Part shown: piece after piece, positions 1 to 6,894 of the stretch | Layout: every line of letters begins with the position of its first letter | Numbering within the stretch: position 1 is the stretch's first letter | From: Giesbergeria sp. | GTDB lineage: Bacteria; Pseudomonadota; Gammaproteobacteria; Burkholderiales; Burkholderiaceae_C | Reading direction: 5' to 3' | Length of the DNA: 9,509 bases | NCBI GenBank assembly: GCA_030690515.1 | Contig: JAUYGP010000210.1 | Coordinates: 1 to 9,509, forward strand | Translations under genes and position numbers: made by a program | The notes under the pieces: model-generated | Databases searched by the model: none | What the model was told of the DNA's origin: nothing | The model's input: the letters and a program-made list of their open reading frames with translations, nothing else

Positions 1-1998
1 ATCAGGCGCAACCGATGCATCCAACGTGAGGGTTGCAAGCATGTCGATCTCCAACGGATCGACCTCTGCCGGCACCGATTCCACGGGGGCTGTCGGCGGC
101 ACCACAGCTGGTGCGTTGGAATAGAGCGAATCGCGCGGCACCACATCAGGCAGCGGCACAGCGGCGCGTTCCTCGATCTTGTGTTCCACTTCTTCCGGGT
201 TTTCGGCCTGGTCGGCCGCCCGGGCGCGGGTACGGCCCATCAGAATGCGCAGTTCGCCCAGTTCTTCGTCATAGACAAAGAGTTTGCGTGCCATGGCACG
301 CTGGTAACTCAGCATGTCGATCAGGAAGCCCAAGGCCCCCAGGCTGTTGCCCAGCTTCTCAAAGGTCTGCTTGCGCTCTTCCTCCGAACCGACATCGTTC
401 ACCAACAGGCGCTCGACGGCTTCGCGCATGCGCAACACGGCGAGCGAAGCCTGGTCCAGGCCCAGCACCGACAGCACTCCGCGCATTTGGGCCAAACGCC
501 CCGGCACGGAAGTCAGCGGCGATACATCTTCCGGGTTGCGGAAGAACTGATCCATAGCACGCTCGGCCTCGCCCAGCGTGGATCGCAATTCACCCACCAC
601 ACTGCCCATGGTCTGGTTGTCGCTGACGCGCCGGTACAGCTCTTCCATCCAGGGCTCGAGCGGATCCGGTTCACCGCCTGCCGTAACATGGTCCAGACGA
701 TCGGCCAGCCGCTTGGCCCGGGCAACCATCTGTTCTTCCGCCGTATCCGTTTCTTCCAGAGCTGCCTGCAGGTACAACACGGATGTAGCCACTTCCATGG
801 CCAGTGCAGCCGAGGGAGGTTCGCCAGCCCGGGTTGTCGATTCGAGCGCTCGCGTCAGCGCCTGGGCCAAGCTTTCACTGTTACGGTGCAGCTTGCGCAA
901 GGAGTCGCACACCAGACTGAACTGGTCTGCTGCGGGCTTGAGCTTGTTGCGATCTCCCCCGGCCAATGCTGACCAGGTTTCTGCCGCTGCCGAAATGCGC
1001 TTACGCGCCTGGGCCAGAACGGCGGGATCGAATCGGCCAAACCGGCGTGCTTCGTAATCCACCGGCGCCGCGCGATCCAAGTCGAATGCTTTGCGCGCCG
1101 CACGCAGATAGGGAACCTTGTCACTGTCAGAAGGCTGCGCCTGCGAACAGAAGAACAGCAAATCCTGCACCAACCTATCCGCAATACCTGCGTCGCCGCG
1201 GGCCAAGGTAGCGTACTGCATGAGGATGCGCGAGGCCACCCGTTTGGCGTAGACATCCGAGGCAAACAACCCGCTGCCAAAAGCCTCGAAATAGCCAGCG
1301 CAGATTTTCCAGAACGCACGGGACTGGCGATCGGTCTGACTTGCAACAAATCCGAGTGCAATGTCGCGCAATTCATGGGCCGCATCAAAATCGGCGTCCT
1401 TGACAATTTTCAGAACCGCTTGGTCAAGGCGTGCCCGAGCGGGCGGGCCATAAGCCAGCGGTGCTGCGGTCACCTCGATATCGGGCTCACGAAAACGCCT
1501 CTCGACGGGCCACAGATCGGCCGGATGAACGCGCTCGGCGCCTGTCAATGCCTGTACATCACGGTATTGCGGAAACAGGGCTACCGATGAGGTGGCCTTG
1601 CCAGCCAGCACGCTTTCCAGGTACTCACTCAATGCAAAACTGGCGCGCTCCAAAGCACCCGCCGCATCGTCGGTGCACAACTCGGGACGTTGCACGAATT
1701 TCTGGACGGCAGACTCCATGGCCCGGAGCACAAGCGCAGGGGACGCCATGCCCACCATTTCGAGTGCGCCGCTGGCCTGGTGCAACTGCTGGCGAGCAAT
1801 GCGCAAAGTACCCACATCCAAGGTGGCGATATCTGATTCGCGCGCCAGATCGGCATCGTGCACGAAGCGACGTAGTGCCTTGACGGCCCCGTCCAGGGAT
1901 TTGCGCAATTCCTCGAGCACCCATGCCAGCGGTCCCAGGTCCTGTTCGCCAGAACCTCCTTCGACATGTGGTGCGTTGACGGCATCAGTAGATGACAT
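1..1998 (-). CDS. chpA: ChpA, hybrid chemosensory histidine kinase of the Pil-Chp system (N-terminal 666 codons only)
   Basis: The frame is open from an ATG at 1998 to the window edge, so the gene is cut and its C-terminal part lies outside. ChpA-type proteins are very long CheA-like kinases with several Hpt or Hpt-like domains, a kinase core, a CheW-like domain and a receiver; they phosphorylate PilG and PilH to control type IV pili. Visible here are two helical Hpt-like regions. The first contains QLHQASGALEMVGM with His73. The second contains GRLAQMRGVLSVLGL, where Gln504 sits at the usual His position. The part seen (alpha-helical, rich in Leu, Ala, Arg, Glu) ends in an acidic, Pro/Val-rich linker from about residue 620. 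No kinase core, CheW or receiver domain is in the window. It starts 44 bp after the pilJ stop; GGGAA lies about 7 nt upstream as a weak ribosome site, and no other in-frame start lies in the gap. Identity rests on position after pilJ plus the Hpt-like motifs. Confidence 0.88.
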   Translation of the reverse strand, partial: MSSTDAVNAPHVEGGSGEQDLGPLAWVLEELRKSLDGAVKALRRFVHDADLARESDIATLDVGTLRIARQQLHQASGALEMVGMASPALVLRAMESAVQKFVQRPELCTDDAAGALERASFALSEYLESVLAGKATSSVALFPQYRDVQALTGAERVHPADLWPVERRFREPDIEVTAAPLAYGPPARARLDQAVLKIVKDADFDAAHELRDIALGFVASQTDRQSRAFWKICAGYFEAFGSGLFASDVYAKRVASRILMQYATLARGDAGIADRLVQDLLFFCSQAQPSDSDKVPYLRAARKAFDLDRAAPVDYEARRFGRFDPAVLAQARKRISAAAETWSALAGGDRNKLKPAADQFSLVCDSLRKLHRNSESLAQALTRALESTTRAGEPPSAALAMEVATSVLYLQAALEETDTAEEQMVARAKRLADRLDHVTAGGEPDPLEPWMEELYRRVSDNQTMGSVVGELRSTLGEAERAMDQFFRNPEDVSPLTSVPGRLAQMRGVLSVLGLDQASLAVLRMREAVERLLVNDVGSEEERKQTFEKLGNSLGALGFLIDMLSYQRAMARKLFVYDEELGELRILMGRTRARAADQAENPEEVEHKIEERAAVPLPDVVPRDSLYSNAPAVVPPTAPVESVPAEVDPLEIDMLATLTLDASVAPD

Positions 1999-2042
1999 GG
2001 ATTCGTTCCCGGCTGCACAGAGCCCGTTTGTTGTTCGGTACG

Positions 2043-4301
2043 TCAGGCAATCTTGAACCGGGCCACAGACTGGCGCAGTTCCTCAGCCATCGTGGAGAGT
2101 TCGCGCACCTGCTGCGCCGTAGCACGCGTACCCTCACCGGTCTGCTCGGTCACCGCAAAAATGTGCTGAATGTTGTCCGCCACTTCATTGGCCATCGTGG
2201 CTTCACGCGACGTGGAGGACGAAATCTGCTCAATCAGTTCTGCGAGGCGACGCGACACACGGTCAATTTCGGTCAGAGCGGTACCCGCGCTGTCAGACAA
2301 GCGAGCCCCTTCCACCACACCCTGCGTAGAACGTTCCATAGCGGCCACGGCATCCTGTGTGTCGGTCTGAATCGCCTTCACGAGCGCCGAAATCTGGCGC
2401 GTAGCGTCTGCAGAGCGCTCGGCCAGTCGCTGCACTTCCTCAGCCACCACCGAGAAGCCACGGCCGGCTTCACCAGCAGATGCCGCCTGAATAGCGGCGT
2501 TCAGGGCCAGCACGTTCGTCTGCTCGGTAATGTCGGAAATCAGCTCGGTGATTTCTCCAATCTCCTGCGATGACTCACCCAGGCGCTTAATCCGCTTGGA
2601 GGTATCCTGGATCTGGTCACGGATGGAGTTCATACCGCCGATGGCGTTCTGCACGGCCTGCAGACCCGAATCAGCAGCTTGCAGCGACTGGCGCGCCACC
2701 GTGGCGGATTCTTGCGCCTGGGTAGACACCTCGTTGATTCGGGTGGCCATGTCCAGCACCGAGCGACCGGTTTCACGAATTTCCCGCAGCTGCTCGGTGG
2801 ATGCCGCGAGCAGTTCGGTAGACGTGTTGTCCACCATGGCAGTGGTCTGCGCCACCCGGGTTACTGTGTTCTGCACGCTGCCCACCAGTTGGCGCAACTC
2901 TTCCACCGTGTAGTTCACCGAGTCGGCGATAGCGCCCGTGATGTCCTCGGTCACCGTGGCTTCCTGCGTCAGATCGCCCTCAGCGACCGACTGCAGTTCG
3001 TTCATGAGACGCAAAATGGCGGCCTGATTGGCGTCGTTGACGCGCTTGGCTTCCTGCTCCTGGCGCTGTGCGTCCTTTTGCTGCGCTTCAGCGTCTTGCT
3101 GGCGGGTGCGACTGTCAAGCAACTGCACACGCGAAATACCCACACCGCACAACAGCACGAAAAGACCGGCCAACACCAGTGCCGCCAATTGGCCTGCACC
3201 GATACCCGTCTGTGCCGAGAGCTTGCCTTGCAAGCCCTCCAACTGGCGGCGCAGCGGCTCGCTGTCACCCAGAATGGCTGTCTGCGCCTCGCGCGCTGAA
3301 ACCAGGCCCTGCAGGTTGCCCAGAATGGCGCTGGCCTGGTTACGGGTGTCTTCGTAAAGCTTGATCAAGGCAGCGAGCTGCTCGCGGGTTTGCGCATCCT
3401 TGGTCGCGGTCAGGCGCAACTCAGGGCTGCCGTCCAGCAATCCTTGTGCAATTTCCTTGAACGAGTTCAAGTCCTTACCCAACAGGAACACCGCTTCAGG
3501 ACTAACGCCTTCTGCCGTCTGGAACTCGTTTGCCGACTTGCCGATACGCTGGGTCAACATCACAAGCTGGCCCGCAGCCGAAATTTCAGCCGCAGGGGCG
3601 TTTTGCTGCAATTTGAGAGACGAAACGGTCTCTGCGATTTCCAGCAAATCCGAGGACTGACGGTTGATGGTGCGCAGCGCATCGCCCACCTGCGTCAGGA
3701 TTTTTTGCTGCCCCATCACGACGCTTGCATTTTTCTCTGCGCGCTCCATCAATGGCGTCACTGCATCCAGGTCTGTTTTGAACGACTCGCCCAGGGCCTG
3801 CACGTTCAGATCCGCATCGCCAGCATTGAGTGCCCGCACATTGCGGGCCAACACGCCCGAACTCTCCACCACGTCCGGGAAAGCCTGTGGACTTCCCACC
3901 AAGGCCTGCGACACCGATTTGGCCAGCCGCTGGGATTGCATCAGCGATTGGCCTGTAGCTGTCAACTGCTGGGCCGACCGGTCTGCCTGCTGCAAAACCC
4001 AGTAGGCGATCAGGGCCAGAACCCCCACCCCCAACGCCAAAAGAATCAGCAAGCGCCGCTGGTGCGTGGCGGAAGTTGCCTCCCCCAGCATTGGCAGCGA
4101 AATCAGGTCAGTATCTTCTTCGGAGCGCTCTGCGCCTGCTGCAGCAGAAGCATAGCCATCCGGGTCTCCCTGCACACTATTCAAACCATCCGCCGCATAA
4201 TTTTGCAACTCATCGACGGAGAGTGCATCCTGGTCCGCAGACGGACCACTAGCGGCAGGCTTACGGTTGAACAGATTACCAACTTGTTTGACGACAGACA
4301 T
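2043..4301 (-). CDS. pilJ: PilJ, methyl-accepting chemotaxis transducer for type IV pili
   Basis: This 752-residue inner-membrane receptor is expected to sense signals in the periplasm and to control ChpA through PilI. Its layout is a polar, acidic cytoplasmic N-terminus (1-81), TM1 at about 83-104, a periplasmic region, TM2 at about 368-390, a HAMP-like linker (about 391-455), and a long signalling coiled coil. The conserved hairpin tip is plain at 592-616 (TEQTNVLALNAAIQAASAGE followed by AGRGF), very close to the MCP consensus. The periplasmic part holds two copies of the PilJ motif, QSQRLAKS at 122-129 and LTQRIGKS at 249-256, fitting tandem PilJ domains. There is no C-terminal CheR-docking pentapeptide. 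The N-terminal segment before TM1 is long; the Pseudomonas protein as I recall it has TM1 almost at its start. AAGG sits 7 nt before the ATG, and pilI ends 21 bp upstream. Confidence 0.96.
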   Translation of the reverse strand: MSVVKQVGNLFNRKPAASGPSADQDALSVDELQNYAADGLNSVQGDPDGYASAAAGAERSEEDTDLISLPMLGEATSATHQRRLLILLALGVGVLALIAYWVLQQADRSAQQLTATGQSLMQSQRLAKSVSQALVGSPQAFPDVVESSGVLARNVRALNAGDADLNVQALGESFKTDLDAVTPLMERAEKNASVVMGQQKILTQVGDALRTINRQSSDLLEIAETVSSLKLQQNAPAAEISAAGQLVMLTQRIGKSANEFQTAEGVSPEAVFLLGKDLNSFKEIAQGLLDGSPELRLTATKDAQTREQLAALIKLYEDTRNQASAILGNLQGLVSAREAQTAILGDSEPLRRQLEGLQGKLSAQTGIGAGQLAALVLAGLFVLLCGVGISRVQLLDSRTRQQDAEAQQKDAQRQEQEAKRVNDANQAAILRLMNELQSVAEGDLTQEATVTEDITGAIADSVNYTVEELRQLVGSVQNTVTRVAQTTAMVDNTSTELLAASTEQLREIRETGRSVLDMATRINEVSTQAQESATVARQSLQAADSGLQAVQNAIGGMNSIRDQIQDTSKRIKRLGESSQEIGEITELISDITEQTNVLALNAAIQAASAGEAGRGFSVVAEEVQRLAERSADATRQISALVKAIQTDTQDAVAAMERSTQGVVEGARLSDSAGTALTEIDRVSRRLAELIEQISSSTSREATMANEVADNIQHIFAVTEQTGEGTRATAQQVRELSTMAEELRQSVARFKIA

Positions 4302-4322
4302 AGGACAGCCTTACAGAAGAAC

Positions 4323-4850
4323 TCAAGCACTGATGCTCAAAAATGCGGTGTGTTGAGACAGGGCCTGCAAATTGAGCTCCTGCCAGCGCTTACCGTCGGA
4401 ATCGATATACGTCGTACCAAAAAAGGCCGGGGCATCCTCGGCCGGCGACTCGGAAGATACAAAGGCGTCCGTACTGCGCAGACCCGCCAAGCGATCCACC
4501 AACAAAGCGGCATTCACTTCGAGGGCGGCATTGAAGGCCAGCAGACTGGATTCGGACAATGCCTGCTCGGTGCGCACAGGCACATCACCCAGCAAGCCCG
4601 CCAGATCTACCACGCCCGTGAGACCTCCACGCAGATTGGCCACACCCATGAACCATTTTTGGGTGTAGGGCACATGCTGTACCACGGTCCATGGAAAGAT
4701 TTCACCCGCATGTCCCAGGGGCAGAAGGTAGTATTTCCCGGCGGACTCTACAGCCAGCCAGGAAGAAACCGACAAACCCTCCTCCCTTGCCGCCTGAAGG
4801 CGACTGGCGAGGCGTACCTGGAGCTCTCTTAGTGCTTCGCGATTGGCCAT
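4323..4850 (-). CDS. pilI: PilI, CheW-like adaptor of the Pil-Chp system
   Basis: The 175-residue soluble protein has one CheW domain at about residues 28-172, preceded by a short charged helix (1-27). The adaptor physically links the receptor PilJ to the kinase ChpA. The most diagnostic segment is GVANLRGGLTGVVDLAGLLG (69-88), which matches the CheW pattern of an Asn-Leu-Arg-Gly turn followed by a Val-Val-Asp-Leu strand. Length is as usual for PilI. It lies between pilH (16 bp upstream) and pilJ (21 bp downstream). No clear Shine-Dalgarno is visible in the 16-bp gap, so translation may depend on coupling to pilH. The ATG at 4850 fits the expected N-terminus. Confidence 0.94.
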   Translation of the reverse strand: MANREALRELQVRLASRLQAAREEGLSVSSWLAVESAGKYYLLPLGHAGEIFPWTVVQHVPYTQKWFMGVANLRGGLTGVVDLAGLLGDVPVRTEQALSESSLLAFNAALEVNAALLVDRLAGLRSTDAFVSSESPAEDAPAFFGTTYIDSDGKRWQELNLQALSQHTAFLSISA

Positions 4851-4866
4851 AGAAGATGCCGGACTT

Positions 4867-5232
4867 TCAGTTCAGCGCATCGATCTTGGCTTGCAGCTCA
4901 GCTGCATCGACCGGCTTGGTGATGTAGCCACGCGCGCCCTGGCGCATGCCCCATACACGGTCGGTCTCCTGGTTTTTGCTGGTGCACATGATGATGGGCA
5001 CATCGGCATACAGCGGATCGCGCGAGATGGCGCGCGTCAGCTGGAAACCATTCTGGCCTGGCATGACCACGTCCATGAGAATCAGGTCCGGCTTTTCTTC
5101 GGCCAGACGGCGAAAGGCTTCATCGGCGTTTTCAGCCGTGCGCACCTGCATGCCTTTTTTCTGCAGCAGGTCGGTCAGGAACATCAATTCGGTCTTGGAA
5201 TCATCCACGACCAGTACTTTCTGAATTGCCAT
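4867..5232 (-). CDS. pilH: PilH, single-domain response regulator (twitching motility)
   Basis: This 121-residue CheY-like receiver has no output domain. The phosphorylation site is complete: acidic pair Asp10-Asp11, acceptor Asp54 in LILMDVVMPGQNG, Thr84 and Lys106 in the ITKPVD loop. In the Pseudomonas system PilH is a second receiver that, together with PilG, tunes pilus extension and retraction; that role is taken from the family. The frame is open further upstream, but the start is set at the ATG at 5232. That choice gives MAIQKVLVVDD, the usual N-terminus, and it has a strong AAGGAG (5245-5240) 7 nt upstream. The ATG shares one base with the pilG stop (TAATG), so translational coupling is likely. 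Assignment as PilH rather than PilG follows from gene order and sequence. Confidence 0.95.
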   Translation of the reverse strand: MAIQKVLVVDDSKTELMFLTDLLQKKGMQVRTAENADEAFRRLAEEKPDLILMDVVMPGQNGFQLTRAISRDPLYADVPIIMCTSKNQETDRVWGMRQGARGYITKPVDAAELQAKIDALN

Positions 5233-5630
5233 TACATCGCTCCTTGATCGGGATTGCCAAACTGCTGCACTGCTTGCAATAGCTGGTCTTTGGTAAAAGG
5301 TTTGGTGAGATATTCCTGACAACCCACCATGCGCCCGCGCGCCTTGTCAAAGACACCGTCCTTGGATGAAAGCATCACCACGGGTGTATCTGCAAAACGG
5401 GCATTGCGCTTGATGATGGCCACCGTCTGGTAACCATCAAGTTTGGGCATGAGGATGTCGCAAAAAATCAGCTGCGGATGGTAATCGTTGACCTTGGCCA
5501 GCGCATCAAATCCATCGTCTGCCAATAAAACCTCGTGTCCACCTTGCTTAAGAAAGATCTCCGCGCTCCGCCGAATGGTATTGCTGTCATCCACGACGAG
5601 AACTTTGAAAGATGCGCCGGTTGTAGTCAA
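5232..5630 (-). CDS. pilG: PilG, single-domain response regulator (twitching motility), TTG start
   Basis: This is a 132-residue CheY-like receiver. Key residues are Asp14-Asp15, acceptor Asp58 in IFCDILMPKLDG, Ser88 in MLSSKDG and Lys110 in LTKPF, so phosphotransfer from ChpA should be possible. In the family, PilG promotes pilus extension. A TTG at 5630 is the only reasonable start: an in-frame TGA lies two codons upstream and the next candidate would remove the first strand with the acidic pair. GGGAG (5644-5640) lies 9 nt ahead of the TTG. The gene is first of the chemosensory set, 51 bp after the rubredoxin gene, and its TAA stop overlaps the pilH ATG. Confidence 0.95.
   Translation of the reverse strand: MTTTGASFKVLVVDDSNTIRRSAEIFLKQGGHEVLLADDGFDALAKVNDYHPQLIFCDILMPKLDGYQTVAIIKRNARFADTPVVMLSSKDGVFDKARGRMVGCQEYLTKPFTKDQLLQAVQQFGNPDQGAM
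5240..5245 (-). promoter_or_regulatory. Strong ribosome binding site of pilH
   Basis: AAGGAG on the minus strand, 7 nt ahead of the ATG at 5232 and lying inside the end of pilG. It decides the pilH start against longer in-frame possibilities. Confidence 0.7.
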
Positions 5631-5639
5631 TTGTCACTG

Positions 5640-5644
5640 CTCCC
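5640..5644 (-). promoter_or_regulatory. Ribosome binding site deciding the TTG start of pilG
   Basis: GGGAG reads on the minus strand 9 nt ahead of the TTG at 5630. With an in-frame stop just upstream, this site supports translation from the non-ATG codon. Confidence 0.55.
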
Positions 5645-5681
5645 GATGGGAAAAATAAACAACGCAGGCATAGGCTGCGCT

Positions 5682-5855
5682 TCAGATCTGGACCATCTCG
5701 AAAACTTCCTTGCCTGCGCCACATTCGGGGCAGTTCCAATCGGCAGGAACCTGATCCCATGGCGTACCGGGCGGAATGCCGTGCTCAGGCGAACCCTGAG
5801 CCTCGTCATACATCCAACCACAGAGCAAACACATCCAAGTCAATGAGTCGGTCAC
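5682..5855 (-). CDS. rubA: Rubredoxin
   Basis: This small gene encodes 57 residues. The two iron-binding knuckles are both intact: CLLCG (Cys9, Cys12) and CPECG (Cys42, Cys45), giving a single-iron Fe(Cys)4 site. Between them is the typical GxPEHGI-PPGT-PWDQVPADW stretch and the protein ends in FEMVQI, all classic for rubredoxin, a soluble electron carrier. The start is taken as the GTG at 5855: an in-frame TAA lies two codons upstream, the length matches the family, and GAAGG lies 11 nt ahead. A TTG four codons later is an alternative. It is the first gene on the minus strand, 51 bp before pilG, so it is probably co-transcribed with the pilus chemosensory genes. Its electron partner cannot be told from this sequence. 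Confidence 0.93.
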   Translation of the reverse strand: MTDSLTWMCLLCGWMYDEAQGSPEHGIPPGTPWDQVPADWNCPECGAGKEVFEMVQI

Positions 5856-5949
5856 AGCTTAAGGGGCCTTCACATAGAATGCAACGATTGTATCCAGACA
5901 CCTGTGCTGGTTGCCGCTTTTGCGCCACCCCACACACCGCAACGGGCCC
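5856..5949. promoter_or_regulatory. Divergent promoter region between rubredoxin-pil operon and thiD-like-hemL
   Basis: This 94-bp gap separates two head-to-head units and must hold both promoters unless they start inside genes. On the minus strand TACAAT (5892-5887) is a fair -10 box, which would give a leader of about 25 nt before the rubredoxin GTG, but its -35 region is weak. On the plus strand TAGAAT (5875-5880) is a possible -10, with a poor -35 (TCACAG). The two boxes nearly abut, so the promoters would compete. No clear operator palindrome is seen. These are pattern matches only. Confidence 0.4.
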
Positions 5950-6894
5950 ATGCCACTCCAGCCGACCCCCCTCCTCCCTGATGACGGCCTGACCCCCAAC
6001 GCCGAGCCCCAGGTCAACCCGGTCTGCGTGATGCTCTTCAATGCCAGCGATCCCAGCGGCACTGGTGGACTGACAGCCGACATTACCACCGTGGCATCGG
6101 TGGGCGGGCACCCGGTGGCCGTGGTCACTGGGGCCTACATACGTGATACGGCCGAGGTTTTCGACCATTTCTCCTTGGACGACGAGGCGGTTACTGACCA
6201 GGCGCGGGCGGCACTGGAAGACCTTCCAGTACAAGTTATCAAGGTGGGTTTTGTGGGTGGCCCCGAAAACATCAGCGCCATTGCCGAGTTGACGGCGGAC
6301 TACCCTGACCTGCCCGTGGTTAGCTACATGCCTAACCTTTCCTGGTGGCAAGACGACCTGATAGATCAATATCTGGACGCTTTTCGCGAGCTCCTGCTTC
6401 CCCAGACCACGGTGTTGGTTGGAAACCACAGCACGCTGTGGCGCTGGCTTCTGCCCGACTGGAACAGCGACAGAAACCCCGGTCCACGCGACATCGCAGC
6501 CGCAGCCGCCGAGATGGGCGTGCCCTACACGCTGGTGACGGGAATCCCGCTGCCCGAGCAATTCATCGAAAACGTGCTGGCATCGCCCGAGACCGTGATT
6601 TCCTCCAGTCGATTCGAGCTTTTCGACGCTACTTTTGCCGGCGCGGGCGATACCTTGTCGGCGGCGCTGGCAGCCCTGCTGGCCTGCGGCACCGACCTGA
6701 GCGAGGCCTGCAACGAAGCCCTGGGCTACCTCGACCATTGCCTTGACGGGGGGTTTCGTCCCGGCATGGGCCATGTCATTCCCGACCGCATGTTCTGGGC
6801 CGAACCCGACGACAGCGACGACGACACCCCTGACCCCACCGAACCACCCAGCCTTGAAGGCTTCGGGTTTCCTTCCCATGAAACAAAACACTGA
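5950..6894 (+). CDS. ThiD-like (ribokinase-fold) hydroxymethylpyrimidine kinase-family protein with altered active site
   Basis: This 314-residue protein resembles ThiD, which phosphorylates hydroxymethylpyrimidine in thiamine synthesis. Recognisable are NASDPSGTGGLTADITTVAS (31-50), close to the substrate-loop start of ThiD, and FAGAGDTLSAALAALLACG (229-247), the anion-hole motif. Several signatures differ. ThiD normally has GTGC; here the position is Asp234 (GAGD), as in ribokinase and pyridoxal kinase. The DPVM-type strand reads SYMPNLSW (125-132), and the TPN-x-x-E nucleotide/Mg site reads VGNHSTLW (157-164). An acidic Asp/Pro-rich tail (284-300) ends the protein. So the true substrate, or activity at all, is open, and I give no symbol although annotation pipelines would probably call it thiD. 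ATG 5950 is preferred over a TTG at 5911; neither has a clear ribosome site. The last 17 bp overlap hemL. No thiamine riboswitch is visible upstream. Confidence 0.8.
   Translation: MPLQPTPLLPDDGLTPNAEPQVNPVCVMLFNASDPSGTGGLTADITTVASVGGHPVAVVTGAYIRDTAEVFDHFSLDDEAVTDQARAALEDLPVQVIKVGFVGGPENISAIAELTADYPDLPVVSYMPNLSWWQDDLIDQYLDAFRELLLPQTTVLVGNHSTLWRWLLPDWNSDRNPGPRDIAAAAAEMGVPYTLVTGIPLPEQFIENVLASPETVISSSRFELFDATFAGAGDTLSAALAALLACGTDLSEACNEALGYLDHCLDGGFRPGMGHVIPDRMFWAEPDDSDDDTPDPTEPPSLEGFGFPSHETKH

Noticed and set aside
181..972. 263-codon plus-strand frame at the left end
   Set aside because: Antisense to chpA, which is open without interruption over the whole 1998 bases and carries Hpt-like motifs.
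3390..4832. 480-codon open frame on the plus strand
   Set aside because: It lies antisense to pilJ and pilI, whose protein signatures are unmistakable; its translation is rich in Gln, His and Arg without any recognisable domain, as expected for a high-GC shadow frame.
5627..5821. 64-codon minus-strand frame between pilG and the rubredoxin start
   Set aside because: It overlaps the rubredoxin gene in another frame; rubredoxin has both metal-binding CxxC motifs and this frame has nothing recognisable.
5856..5949. Thiamine (TPP) riboswitch ahead of the ThiD-like gene
   Set aside because: The possible leader is only about 60 nt and no conserved THI-box such as CTGAGA is present.
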